The notes under the pieces: generated by a model | Databases searched by the model: none | What the model was told of the DNA's origin: nothing | The model's input: the letters and a program-made list of their open reading frames with translations, nothing else | Made by a program: the position numbers and the translations under genes | Shown here: piece by piece, positions 45,999 to 54,766 of the stretch | How the letters are laid out: each line of letters starts with the position of its first letter | How positions within the stretch are numbered: the first letter of the stretch is position 1 | From: Roseococcus pinisoli | Lineage (GTDB): Bacteria; Pseudomonadota; Alphaproteobacteria; Acetobacterales; Acetobacteraceae | DNA: 64,000 nt | Direction: 5' to 3' | NCBI RefSeq assembly: GCF_018413645.1 | Contig: NZ_JAHCDA010000003.1 | Location: 62,001 to 126,000 of the forward strand

Positions 45999-48900
45999 TC
46001 ACATCCCCGAGGAACTCAGCATGCCGCGCGGGCGCATCTGGCGTTGGAGCTCAGTGGCCACGGTAGCCTGCACTATGCGTGCCACATCGTTGGTCATGCG
46101 GGCGGCCTGGTCGGGCGACATGCCACCGCTACCGCCGGTGGAGCCGCCGCCGGCCGGTGCATCCATGTGAAGGTGCACCTCGACATTGCTGCTCATGACA
46201 TTTGTTGAGCTTGGCGGGGCGCTGATCGGTGCAGCCATGGTCACGGGGATCGAACGCCCGTCGGGCAGGGGCACGTAGGCCTCCGGCTGCGCCCCCTCAC
46301 CAAAGAGGGCGAGCTGAGGGTTATTAGCCACGCCGCCGTTGGCGTACTTCCTAAGCTGCACTGGCCCCATGGAAGTCATGATGCCGCCGTCCGCGAAAGC
46401 GCTCTTCGCGCCGCCCCCCATGCCGGTAAGCGAGGACGCTGCCCCGAACAGCGAGCTGAAAAATCCTCCAGCCCCGCCACCAGAAGTGGCACCACCCATA
46501 AGGCTCTTCAGGAAGTTGGCGAGAGGTCCGGTTACCAGCTCCTTCATCAACTCCCGGGACAGGGCATTAGCCATCGTCCGGGCAGCCGAAGACATTCCCT
46601 CCGCAAGCGTCCGAGTGCCGGTCAGAGCTTCGGCTAGGCCGCTGTTCATAGCGTCTAGGCCGGACACCGCTGCATCGGAGTACCGTTCCCAGGCCTCCTT
46701 GCCGTCGTTCCCCACGTATCGTGAGAGCGAGCTCTGCGACAGGGCATTACGGCGTAGCGCAGCAGTACGCTCATCGTCGGCTTCAATTGCCGCCTGACCC
46801 GCTGCGCTACCGAGCGGGATATTTTGTCTCCGAAGACTCTCGGTCAGATCATAGCGCCTAGTGGCGGCCTCCCGCTGTAGGTTCGACATGCCGGACATGT
46901 CGGTTTGGGCATTAATCGCAGCCGTCTGCCTGCGCATCTGAGCTGCCGCTTCAAGGGTGTTCAACTGGTTTTGGACATCACGTTGCCCGCGTAGGCGCGC
47001 GAGCTGTTGATCGAGGATCGCGGTGAAGTCACCGGCGGTCCGGTTCGAGGTTTCTTGGGCAGCCCGGTACGCCTGCTGAAAAAGACCAAGCTCTTCAACC
47101 GTGATCCTGCTGGACGAAAGGTACTCGTAGGACTTACGAATCAGGTCGACCTGACGATCAATGTTGGCGTTCTGGCTGGCAATGGCTGAACTCCGCTGGG
47201 CCTCATTGTCAGCAAGAGCCGTGTTCCCGGCGATACGGGCAGCGTCTAGCGCAGAGTTACTGTTTCGTGGACTACCCTCCGCCACCATCATGCCTCGAAG
47301 GAGACGCCCCCGTGTGGCCGCGTCCCGCAAATTGATCTGGTCGTTCGGCCCAAGCCCAGTCTCTCTCCGGACGGTTTCCGCATAGCTCTCCGGGTTGTTG
47401 CCGTCGGAGCGAGGGGCCCAGCGATTAATCACCGCTAGGGGTGTGCCGAGGTTCCGGTAACCCGGGCCCGCGAGCAGGGAATCGGCAGCCGCCAAACCCT
47501 GTTCTCGTGTGGCAAAGCGCGCCATGCCCCCATTCGGTCGGTCGCCACCCAGATACCCTTCTCGGCCTCGGGCGTAGGAGCCATCCCGGATGTTCAGAGG
47601 ATTGTTATTGCGCTCGCCGCGTGGGGCGTTGGGGTCTATCCCAGCGGCAGCGAGGCGGAGGAACTCCGCGCGTATGATTGCGATTTCGCGCGCGACAGTC
47701 TCTCGGACAGCTTGCTCCGCTCTCGTTCGGGCCGCGCTCTGTTCATAGCTGTTGCCGCCATTGGCAGCGGCGGCCTGATCTCCAGCTCGTCGAATACGAG
47801 CTTCGAACTCGGCGCGCTGTGCGGCAACCAGTCCGTCCGCATCACGAGCCTCGCCAACGGCAACGGCTCCGGCCGCTCCAGAGCCTGGAGGGGCGTTACG
47901 GACGTCCTGTGCCATCTGAAAGGCTGCAGCACCGTCACGCGCGGCGGCGGCCACCTGGCGGAAAGCGTCGGCCTGGGCAAGCAGCTCCGAAACCATGCGC
48001 TGCCCCATAACAGAGTCGCGGGTGCGCAGGAGCGTCAGGAGCTTATCCAGTTCGTTCCTGTAGGCCTCGGTCCCCTCTCGACCAGCCTTGAGAGCCTCGG
48101 TGTGCGCAGCAGCGAAACGAATAGCCTCTTGGTGGGCGGAAGCGCCTCCGCGAACGCCGATGGCTAGGCGAGCCTCAGCGGCTATCTGCTCATTCAATGC
48201 CTGAACATATCGGTTTGACGCCCGAGCTCGGCTCTCGTCTTGATCTGTCTGGGTAGTCGTCTCGAGACGATTGCGCTCAGTGGCTATGGCAGCTTGAAAT
48301 TCGGGCCGGCTCATATTTTCGGCCCCAAACTTCGACACTAAGGCTTGCCGGATCGTGAGCTGGCGATTGGCTTCTTCTTCGGCGGCAGCTCCTTGCATGA
48401 TGGCTTCGGTGATTGCGGTGCGAGCCTCGCGCGTTGAAGCAGAAAGCGTGCTTTCTGCACGCCCTTGCTGCACGATCAACTGAAGAAACTGCCGGACGGC
48501 CTCGATTCTGACCGTGTCCAGTTCACGGGCTTCGGTCGCCGTCACTTGATTGGATGCGATGCCAGCATAGGCAACTGCCACGGCGCGAAGCGTGGTCTCT
48601 AGAGCCTGAGCACCTTGTGTAAGACCCGCCAGACCAGACTGGTCTGCAAAGGCCTGCACGTTCTGCTCCCACGTGGTCTTCAACTCGCGAAGCTGGGTGG
48701 CCAGTATGGCGGCCGCCTCGCGCGCTCGGGAGAGTTGCGTCGCCATCTGCTCTTGGCGCTCGGCTGGCTGTGAGGTGATGAAAGCAGGATTGATACTCTC
48801 CTGCTCAGAGATGCTGAGCTGGGCGCCTCGAAGTCTGTTCGTCAGAGTGGTCTGCTGCTCGCGGTAGGAATCAAGGCCCTCCCACATACGGGAGACGCCG

Positions 48901-50219
48901 TCAGCCCGGTCCTGCTGGGTCTGCGTAAGGCCGGCTAGAGGGCGAGCGGTCAGGCGTGCTGCATCAAGCCCTGAGATCCGCCGGTCAATGCCCGCGCTCT
49001 GTCGGCTGCTGAGCCTTCGAACCTCGCGGTCGTAAATGGCCCTCTGTTCCGGTGTGAGCTCGTCAGGGTTTGCGTCTAGGGACGCCCCCGCGCGTTGAAG
49101 CGCGCTTCGCGAGGCATTTGCTTGTAACGCTGCCCTCTGTCGACGCTGGGCCGCGATCTGATTGTCGATGCGCTCAACCGGATCTTCAGCCCCGGCGACG
49201 TGCGCCCAAAGCGAACGAGAGGTGTCCGTTGCCGAGCGGACCAGATCAGTGAAAAGTCGAATCATCCCAGCGATAGGCGTAGTGACCGTTCCCGTAGCCT
49301 GGTTTAGCTGCAGACCTTCGACGATGAACCGACCGAGACCACGGGTGTGAGCCTCATAGAACTGCCCGACTGCCTCAGTGGCCTTCGCGTAATTTGCGGA
49401 GATGTTGTTCGGGTCAAGCGCATTCGACCCCTGCACGGACTGCTGTACACGGCTGAGCAAGAGCTGGCGCTGTCCTTCGAAATCGAAAGACTCCTCCATC
49501 TGCCTCATACGGTAGGCGTCGGTCTGGTTGGTGTTGCCTAGATCTCGGCGAACCCTTGCCAGTCCACGCATTGGGTCGCTCATAAGGCCGCCAAGTTCAT
49601 TGGCAGCCGTCACGGTGTCCGTGCCTCGAAATGACGCGAGCTGTGGCGCAAGGCCGGTAGCTCTGTTGAAGGCGGCGGAATCCCCACGGGAGAACCTGGC
49701 GAGTCTCTGGCCAGCGGAGACAACGTCTGCGGCACTCGAATTCGTGGTCTGGGAAATCCGTTCTGCTTGGCGATTCAGCTCAGAGAATGAAACGCCAGCG
49801 GCGCTTGCGTTGAAGCGCCCCATTGCGGCGGAGTAAGCGTTCCACTCCCTCGTGCCCGCATTTGCGGCCATGGCCGTTGCGGTTAGGCCGACGACGGCCG
49901 CCCGCGTCACCGGTGATAGGACCATGAAGGCCCGCGCGGCGTTGGTGACGGAGGATGCCACGGTCGATGCGTGGTCGGACACGAAACCCGATGCCTCGCT
50001 GAAGGCCTTCTTGGCGGTTGTCGCGGCGATGATGACCGTCGTCAGCCCAGCCACGTCAGCCTTGACAGCCTTCAGCGCCGTACCCATCAGGCCGGCTGCG
50101 GCGGCAACGGCCGCGTGCTTGGCGCCAGAGGCGGCCAGCTCCTTCGTGTAGCCGGCCAAGACCGCCGAGGCCTCGTCCCGCATCTTCAGCACGAACTGGA
50201 GAACTTGGTCTTCGGTCAT
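45999..50219 (-). CDS. Tail tape measure protein with embedded lysozyme-like domain
   Basis: A 1406-residue protein, the largest helical protein here, determining tail length. MTEDQVLQFVLKMRDEASAV opens the usual coiled start, followed by a hydrophobic region (about 35-70). Residues about 858-980 form a separate module: RGERNNNPLNIRDGSYARGR, NGGMARFATREQGLAAADSL, AVINRWAPRSDGNNPESYAE, a pattern seen in phage virion-associated cell-wall hydrolases ('NNNP-x-NIR'). The C-terminus (RTMANALSRELMKELVTGPL) is typical of tape measures, and the end is proline/methionine rich. At tail release the inserted domain could help the tail cross the peptidoglycan. It follows the tail chaperones. Confidence 0.9.
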   Translation of the reverse strand: MTEDQVLQFVLKMRDEASAVLAGYTKELAASGAKHAAVAAAAGLMGTALKAVKADVAGLTTVIIAATTAKKAFSEASGFVSDHASTVASSVTNAARAFMVLSPVTRAAVVGLTATAMAANAGTREWNAYSAAMGRFNASAAGVSFSELNRQAERISQTTNSSAADVVSAGQRLARFSRGDSAAFNRATGLAPQLASFRGTDTVTAANELGGLMSDPMRGLARVRRDLGNTNQTDAYRMRQMEESFDFEGQRQLLLSRVQQSVQGSNALDPNNISANYAKATEAVGQFYEAHTRGLGRFIVEGLQLNQATGTVTTPIAGMIRLFTDLVRSATDTSRSLWAHVAGAEDPVERIDNQIAAQRRQRAALQANASRSALQRAGASLDANPDELTPEQRAIYDREVRRLSSRQSAGIDRRISGLDAARLTARPLAGLTQTQQDRADGVSRMWEGLDSYREQQTTLTNRLRGAQLSISEQESINPAFITSQPAERQEQMATQLSRAREAAAILATQLRELKTTWEQNVQAFADQSGLAGLTQGAQALETTLRAVAVAYAGIASNQVTATEARELDTVRIEAVRQFLQLIVQQGRAESTLSASTREARTAITEAIMQGAAAEEEANRQLTIRQALVSKFGAENMSRPEFQAAIATERNRLETTTQTDQDESRARASNRYVQALNEQIAAEARLAIGVRGGASAHQEAIRFAAAHTEALKAGREGTEAYRNELDKLLTLLRTRDSVMGQRMVSELLAQADAFRQVAAAARDGAAAFQMAQDVRNAPPGSGAAGAVAVGEARDADGLVAAQRAEFEARIRRAGDQAAAANGGNSYEQSAARTRAEQAVRETVAREIAIIRAEFLRLAAAGIDPNAPRGERNNNPLNIRDGSYARGREGYLGGDRPNGGMARFATREQGLAAADSLLAGPGYRNLGTPLAVINRWAPRSDGNNPESYAETVRRETGLGPNDQINLRDAATRGRLLRGMMVAEGSPRNSNSALDAARIAGNTALADNEAQRSSAIASQNANIDRQVDLIRKSYEYLSSSRITVEELGLFQQAYRAAQETSNRTAGDFTAILDQQLARLRGQRDVQNQLNTLEAAAQMRRQTAAINAQTDMSGMSNLQREAATRRYDLTESLRRQNIPLGSAAGQAAIEADDERTAALRRNALSQSSLSRYVGNDGKEAWERYSDAAVSGLDAMNSGLAEALTGTRTLAEGMSSAARTMANALSRELMKELVTGPLANFLKSLMGGATSGGGAGGFFSSLFGAASSLTGMGGGAKSAFADGGIMTSMGPVQLRKYANGGVANNPQLALFGEGAQPEAYVPLPDGRSIPVTMAAPISAPPSSTNVMSSNVEVHLHMDAPAGGGSTGGSGGMSPDQAARMTNDVARIVQATVATELQRQMRPRGMLSSSGM

Positions 50220-50244
50220 TCCCCGTTCTGGGGGTGTCGAAGGC

Positions 50245-50733
50245 CTAGGTGTCGGTGCCAGGCCCTGGATGGGTCAAACCTGATCCAGCCAACTTTACCC
50301 GAAGCGGGGCTCTCATCGACGCGCCCGACAACATCGTGCCGCCAGCTACCGCTTGAAATCTCGACAGGCCGAGGGGCTCCATAAGCGGCTCCAGGTCTTC
50401 GATGACTAGGTAAATGTTGAACTTAGTGTCAGTTGCGGTCGTGGGTGGGCGCCCTGGTCCGGGATACTTGCCCGTGTGTTCATCGGGTTGGACTAAATCC
50501 CGCAGATAACCTCTGTGCGTAGCTATGGCTCTGGGAAAGGCGAGCTTGGCATCTGGCCCCAAACGAGTGGGGGTCAAAAAAACTGTCTGACCGCAAAGGA
50601 ACCGTTTGGCGTCCTTGGTAAGAAAAACAGCGGCGTTACTACCCAAAATCAAAGGCCGGACGAAATCGTAAGCTTTTATTGCAGACACCAAATGCTCAAG
50701 AGGCACCGGCATCAATAGACCAGTCTCTGTCAT
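50245..50733 (-). CDS. Hypothetical protein between tail chaperones and tape measure (162 aa)
   Basis: MTETGLLMPVPLEHLVSAIK begins a mixed alpha/beta protein (SNAAVFLTKDAKRFLCGQTV, KFNIYLVIEDLEPLMEPLGL). GGGAGA lies upstream but inside the 3' arm of a 7-bp hairpin, so its translation may be restricted. Preceded by a palindrome (50790-50805). The position between the chaperones and the tape measure is unusual; function unknown. Confidence 0.6.
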   Translation of the reverse strand: MTETGLLMPVPLEHLVSAIKAYDFVRPLILGSNAAVFLTKDAKRFLCGQTVFLTPTRLGPDAKLAFPRAIATHRGYLRDLVQPDEHTGKYPGPGRPPTTATDTKFNIYLVIEDLEPLMEPLGLSRFQAVAGGTMLSGASMRAPLRVKLAGSGLTHPGPGTDT

Positions 50734-50739
50734 GTTTCT

Positions 50740-50758
50740 TCTCCCGTGGACCGGGAGA
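50740..50758 (-). promoter_or_regulatory. Hairpin covering the ribosome site of the gene at 50733
   Basis: Minus strand: TCTCCCG, loop GTCCA, CGGGAGA: seven perfect pairs with the ribosome site GGGAGA in the 3' arm, six bases before the ATG. Opposite in design to the SD-in-loop hairpins. Confidence 0.5.
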
Positions 50759-50789
50759 GGCTACACGCAACATTTCAATCCCAGGAAGC

Positions 50790-50805
50790 GTGCACCTGGG
50801 TGCAC
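50790..50805. promoter_or_regulatory. 16-bp palindrome (perfect copy), putative operator
   Basis: GTGCACCTGGGTGCAC, 56 bases upstream of the start at 50733. Confidence 0.7.
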
Positions 50806-50809
50806 GTAG

Positions 50810-51328
50810 TCATCTGATCTGGTTGGCGGTCCGGCACATCGCTAGAAGCGCCAGCGTTTTGGCCGTAGGGCCGTCGCCCTGTGACCAGCCGAAGCGGGCC
50901 AAGAGCTCTCGTAACTCTTCACCTTCGCCCTCGCCGAGAGTGAAGGTGATCGAGGATCGGCATTCGCATCCCGCCTTTACCATCGACTGGTTGTGGACCT
51001 TCTCCTTCGAGGATCGAAGGGCCGATAGGATGTCCGCCTTTGGGACGGGCTTTCCGGTTCGGCGGGCCACCGCGCAGAGGGCCCGCGCTTTTACCCAACC
51101 GATGAGCGCCACGGACGCCTCAGATATCAGGCCGTCGTCGATCGCCCGGCTGATAGCGATGAAGTAGTAGGCGCGACGCCTGGTGAGACCGGACCGCCTG
51201 ATAGCTTCTTGGAGGACCGCTGTGTTCAGCAGCCGCAGGTAGCGACCAATCTCGACGTGATTCTCGGTTTCACCCCGCAGAAGAAGCCGCAGCTTTTTGG
51301 TCGCGGAGGGGACGGATATGGCGGTCAT
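50810..51328 (-). CDS. Helical protein resembling DUF3102-type DNA-binding proteins (172 aa)
   Basis: Starts at ATG 51328 by ATGA overlap: MTAISVPSATKKLRLLLRGE, NHVEIGRYLRLLNTAVLQEA, SGLTRRRAYYFIAISRAIDD. The 'E-I-G-R-Y-L' helix followed by an HTH-like 'LTRRRAYYFIAI' resembles DUF3102 and partition-like proteins. The C-terminal third has EEREL-type helices and a cysteine pair (GCECRSS). It sits oddly inside the tail operon and could be a regulator. Not certain. Confidence 0.5.
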   Translation of the reverse strand: MTAISVPSATKKLRLLLRGETENHVEIGRYLRLLNTAVLQEAIRRSGLTRRRAYYFIAISRAIDDGLISEASVALIGWVKARALCAVARRTGKPVPKADILSALRSSKEKVHNQSMVKAGCECRSSITFTLGEGEGEELRELLARFGWSQGDGPTAKTLALLAMCRTANQIR

Positions 51329-51543
51329 ACGTCGCGGGCCGTCAGCGTCGCCTCGCTCTCGTGGCCGGCGCTTACCAAGACGCATGCAGTGGTATCCCCG
51401 GTGACCTCGGGGTTCATGCTGCCGAAACCGGACGACAGGAGAGCACGTAACGTACCGATCGCACGATCGGCGGCGGCGCGGAACTCATGTTCCGGGACTT
51501 CCACATGGAACGTGAACGCCGGGCGTATTTTGGTGTGAGGCAT
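51325..51543 (-). CDS. Small hypothetical protein (72 aa)
   Basis: I start it at ATG 51543 (MPHTKIRPAFTFHVEVPEHE), since GGAG is 6 bases before; the earlier ATG at 51549 touches that site. EFRAAADRAIGTLRALLSSG is a helix, and the end (VTGDTTACVLVSAGHESEAT) is strand-like. Stop overlaps the next ATG. Function unknown; lies after the tail chaperones. Confidence 0.55.
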   Translation of the reverse strand: MPHTKIRPAFTFHVEVPEHEFRAAADRAIGTLRALLSSGFGSMNPEVTGDTTACVLVSAGHESEATLTARDV

Positions 51544-51631
51544 CGTCATCTCCGTGAACAGTGAACTGTTGGACGGGATGACGCTGGCTGATGCCTCCAC
51601 CTAGGCAAGTAAAAGGCGCCCTTAGCCTGAA

Positions 51632-52425
51632 TTATTTTGGTGCGGTGAGGGTCATCTTTTTGTTCTCAGCCTCGTTCAGGTATGAGTCGAGCAGCTCAAG
51701 CATGCGGGCCAATTTTGCGGCTTGTTGGCTCCATGCTCCATCGTCTGGCAGAATGCCTGCTCGATAGCGCCGGAGATGAGCAAGGAGCTCACCCCACTCT
51801 CTCGGCGCATCCTTGATCGGACGACGGGGGCAGCCCCACCAGCTCGTTCCATCTTGCAGGACAGTGGCGGTGCCGCCCTTCTTCACCCACTTTCCGGAGG
51901 GGCCAATCCGGGCGTCGCAGCCTCGAGAAGTTCGGAGTTTGGTCGTGCACTTCGCGCAATCAAACTCCGGCTTCAGGATCAGTGCTACGGCGCCGAGATG
52001 GAGTTTTTTGCGTCGGCGGCCGTGACGATGTTGAGGCTACGGATCTTCTCGGCGAGCTCCCGGACGAGCTCGATGCCAAGCAGGGCCACCGCCTCGTTGG
52101 AAGCCACGGTGTAGGGCCGGCCGGCCACCTGGCGGATCGTCGAGCTGAAGGCGACCTGCTCGCCTTTTTCGTTCTGGAAGTTGGTCCAGCCCCGGAGCCC
52201 GAAACGCACCTTGTCCAGGTTCATCTGGTTCATCATGAAGCGCGAAGCTTCCACGCCGTCGGCGTCGTCCGTCTTGTACTCGAGCATCCGGTCGAAGATC
52301 TGCGTGTCGCAGAAGACGTCGACGGGACCGAGTTCGAAAGTGGTGGCCTGATCCGTGCCGTAGTCCGGGTCCGACTTGGACTGGTACTTCGTGATGGACG
52401 AGAGGATCTGGACTTTGAGCGACAT
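51632..52425 (-). CDS. Tail assembly chaperone pair with probable -1 programmed frameshift
   Basis: The first frame (52425-51985, 146 aa: MSLKVQILSSITKYQSKSDP...SLNIVTAADAKNSISAP) is a tail chaperone. At 52003-52009 the codons GCA AAA AAC contain the slippery heptamer A AAA AAC in the correct phase. A -1 slip continues without a stop to 51632, adding about 124 residues with CAKCTTKLRTSRGCD and WWGCPRRPIKDAPREWGELL, then GILPDDGAWSQQAAKLARML. Such gpG/gpGT fusions are the rule between tail tube and tape measure in siphophages. The start follows a CGCC-AAGGAG-GGCG leader. Confidence 0.85.
52003..52009 (-). promoter_or_regulatory. Slippery heptamer A AAA AAC for -1 frameshifting
   Basis: Minus strand reading GCA-AAA-AAC in the zero frame, six A residues in a row. 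The zero frame ends six codons later (stop at 51985-51987); the -1 frame stays open for about 124 codons. Confidence 0.8.
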
Positions 52426-52429
52426 GCTG

Positions 52430-52443
52430 CGCCCTCCTTGGCG
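52430..52443 (-). promoter_or_regulatory. SD-in-loop hairpin for the tail chaperone gene
   Basis: Minus strand: CGCC-AAGGAG-GGCG, four perfect pairs, four bases before the ATG at 52425. Confidence 0.5.
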
Positions 52444-52455
52444 ACTGTTGTTCAA

Positions 52456-52635
52456 TCAGGGCCGCTTATCGGCCCAGATAGGTGTGATATTTGCTCCGGG
52501 ATGGAGGGCGGCGAATGTGGAAGCGGCCTCCCGGGAGAGCTTTGCCCCCAGAAGGCCGCCATTCGCGTCCTGCACCACGTAGACCTTCACCGCGAAGGTG
52601 CGGCGCGGCTCAGCAGATGTGGATGAAGTACTCAT
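52456..52635 (-). CDS. Small protein downstream of the tail tube gene (59 aa)
   Basis: MSTSSTSAEPRRTFAVKVYV leads into VQDANGGLLGAKLSREAAST and FAALHPGANITPIWADKRP. The VKVYVVQD...G...A-K-x-S-R-E pattern is a small conserved-looking module I have seen in alphaproteobacterial proteins without known role. It overlaps the tube gene end by 26 bp, with GGGAG before its ATG. Function unknown. Confidence 0.6.
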   Translation of the reverse strand: MSTSSTSAEPRRTFAVKVYVVQDANGGLLGAKLSREAASTFAALHPGANITPIWADKRP

Positions 52636-53857
52636 CGTCTCCCGCACCGGTGAGGCTCGAGAGGGCGAGGGCCATCTCGTGGTTCCGGATGCCGTTCTTG
52701 TCGCGGTACGGCATGCCGGTGACCTGCGCGCCGGGCGTCCAGAAGTGCACGCAATTGCCCAGCGAGTTGCCGATGCGGGTGCTGAACGGGGCGATCATGC
52801 CCTGCTCCGCGAGCTCCCACAGATTGCCTTCCGCGACGGTCTGGGCTTCCGGCGTCAGTCCCATGCGAGGCGCCCGTGAGACGATGCGCATGCCGAGGAA
52901 GCCGTCGTCGGCGTTGACCGAGGACCGTTCGGCCAGGCCGACACCGGCGTCGAAGGTGAAGGCATCGGCTACCGGCTGCATGCCCGCGAGGTTCAGCTTC
53001 GCGTTCTCGAAAATCGGCGGGAGTGGCTGGTCCTCGAAGATGGTCGTCGGGAGGGGGGCGTCCTGGTAGTCGACGTGCCGGCCGGTGAACTCGAAGGACA
53101 TCTTCGCGTCCTCGCCGGCATTCGCCTTCATCGTCATGGTGCCGAAGGAGCCCGTGATCATGTGCTGGCCGCCATCGTAGTAGACGCCCAGCGTGAGGCT
53201 CTCGAAATCGCTCGAGCGGGGCGTGTACGTGACGCCCGCAGGCATGAGGGCCACCACCCAGGCCTGCCCCTCCACGAGGCTACCCGTCCAGGTCGGGGTG
53301 CACTTCAGTCCCTTGGTGCCGACATCGACGGCAGTCCCCGAGGTCGCTGCAACAGCGGTCTGGGGGGCATCGAGGTCAGGGTCGGCAGCGGTGATGTCGA
53401 ACTTGGCCGTGCCGGAAGAACCTCCGGTCGCAACCTTGATGATGTAGACAACCGGAGCGGTGGGCACGAGCGTACCCGACGTCGCCCAGGAAACCCTCGG
53501 CGACGAGGGCATGCCGACCGGCAGAACGGGGCTGGAGGACGGCGCGGCGCGCAGCGTCTCCAGCATTCCGCAGCCCTTGAGCAGACGGGCCCAGCGGGGC
53601 GGGCTCGCGCCTACGAGGCCGTTGCCGGCTACCTCGACGTCGAACTTCACCTTGCCGAGCTTACGCCCCACCCGGATGGGGTTCGGCGACAGCGACGGCT
53701 TGTGGAACTTGCGCTCCAGCGTCTTGAAGTCGGGGTCATAGATGCAGTTGTCGATCAGCAGCGCATCCAGCGCACCGGTCGGGTTCGCCGGCACGTCAAA
53801 CGACGTCTCCAGCTTGGCGAGCAGCGCAGTGCGGCCGACGAGAAGGGCTCCGGACAT
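52610..53857 (-). CDS. Major tail tube protein
   Basis: A 415-residue protein: MSGALLVGRTALLAKLETSF begins the tube domain, with LERKFHKPSLSPNPIRVGRK and GKVKFDVEVAGNG after it; the C-terminal half (SFGTMTMKANAGEDAKMSFE, FTGRHVDYQDAPLPTTIFED) gives the second half of the barrel typical of tube proteins. Longer than lambda gpV, with a middle insertion (about 110-210) rich in Ser/Thr/Ala that may form an exposed Ig-like domain. It polymerises into the tail tube. The terminator-like gene lies upstream and the chaperones downstream. Confidence 0.75.
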   Translation of the reverse strand: MSGALLVGRTALLAKLETSFDVPANPTGALDALLIDNCIYDPDFKTLERKFHKPSLSPNPIRVGRKLGKVKFDVEVAGNGLVGASPPRWARLLKGCGMLETLRAAPSSSPVLPVGMPSSPRVSWATSGTLVPTAPVVYIIKVATGGSSGTAKFDITAADPDLDAPQTAVAATSGTAVDVGTKGLKCTPTWTGSLVEGQAWVVALMPAGVTYTPRSSDFESLTLGVYYDGGQHMITGSFGTMTMKANAGEDAKMSFEFTGRHVDYQDAPLPTTIFEDQPLPPIFENAKLNLAGMQPVADAFTFDAGVGLAERSSVNADDGFLGMRIVSRAPRMGLTPEAQTVAEGNLWELAEQGMIAPFSTRIGNSLGNCVHFWTPGAQVTGMPYRDKNGIRNHEMALALSSLTGAGDDEYFIHIC

Positions 53858-53881
53858 GGGTATTCTCCCTCAAGTCGCCGC

Positions 53882-54661
53882 TTAGGCGACCGCTACCGTG
53901 TTGACGACGAGGTAGCCGGCAGAATTGCTCACCATCGCATTGAGCTTGGTGGCGACCTCCTTCACGGAAGCGGCGAGCGCCACCAGCCGGAGGTTCATGT
54001 CCGCAACCTTCACGACGGCGTTCGCGTCGGACGTATCCGCACCAGACGACGCAGTGATGGCGGCAATCTGCGGCATGGCCGCCAGAGCGACGGCCGCGCC
54101 AGGCAGTCCACGCTCCGGGGTGCCACCCGAATTGTCGACCATGGGCGCGATGCCGGTGGCCACGCAGAGACGGTTCACGAAGGTCACCACCGTGGAGACC
54201 CGGTCGGTCATCACGGACAGCGCGGCGTTGACCTTCGCGGCGTTCGCCGTCGAGGCGCCGACACCGGTCAGGGCCGTGGTGATGGCGGCGATGGTGCCAC
54301 TGGGGGCGGCGCCGCCCATGCTGTTGGAGAGCGTGCCGACCGGCACCTTCGCAGCGATGGCGTTGGCCTGAGCCACCAGCTCCCCGAGGGCATTGGTCAC
54401 GGTGCCGAGCGCAGCGATCGTCGCAGCGGCCTGGGCGGCGTCGGTCGTCCCCAGAACGGCCTTGGTGGCGAGCCCGATAGCGTCGACCTTGCCATCAGCG
54501 GCCCCGCCGCCAGAACTGTCGGTGATGGCGGGAACGGCCGTCGCCGCAACCCGGGCGAGGTCGATCGACACGCCACGAACAATGGCGGCCAGTCCCTTGG
54601 GACCGGTTTCATGAACACGACCGGCACCCGAGAAATGCTTGGGCGAAACGAAAGCGGGCAT
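53882..54661 (-). CDS. Virion-region protein of unknown function, alanine/valine-rich (259 aa)
   Basis: Starts MPAFVSPKHFSGAGRVHETG at ATG 54661 (AAGGAG 8 bases upstream; an earlier GTG touches the site). Very rich in Ala, Val, Gly and Thr, with repeated segments like AITDSSGGGAADGKVDAIG and APMVDNSGGTPERG, and ending YLVVNTVAVA. Composition suggests an extended or fibrous, all-alpha/turn protein; it lies between tail terminator and tail tube. Possibly a decoration or tail component. Palindrome 63 bases upstream. Confidence 0.6.
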   Translation of the reverse strand: MPAFVSPKHFSGAGRVHETGPKGLAAIVRGVSIDLARVAATAVPAITDSSGGGAADGKVDAIGLATKAVLGTTDAAQAAATIAALGTVTNALGELVAQANAIAAKVPVGTLSNSMGGAAPSGTIAAITTALTGVGASTANAAKVNAALSVMTDRVSTVVTFVNRLCVATGIAPMVDNSGGTPERGLPGAAVALAAMPQIAAITASSGADTSDANAVVKVADMNLRLVALAASVKEVATKLNAMVSNSAGYLVVNTVAVA

Positions 54662-54724
54662 GAGGAGCACTCCTTGAGGGTGCGCGGCAACACGCCGCTC
54701 CTGGAATGCCCGAACCTAGAAACT

Positions 54725-54740
54725 GTGCACCCGGGTGCAC
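54725..54740. promoter_or_regulatory. 16-bp palindrome (perfect copy), putative operator
   Basis: GTGCACCCGGGTGCAC, 63 bases upstream of the start at 54661. Confidence 0.7.
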
Positions 54741-54766
54741 GGCGCCCGCTTAGCCCTGGACGGGAA

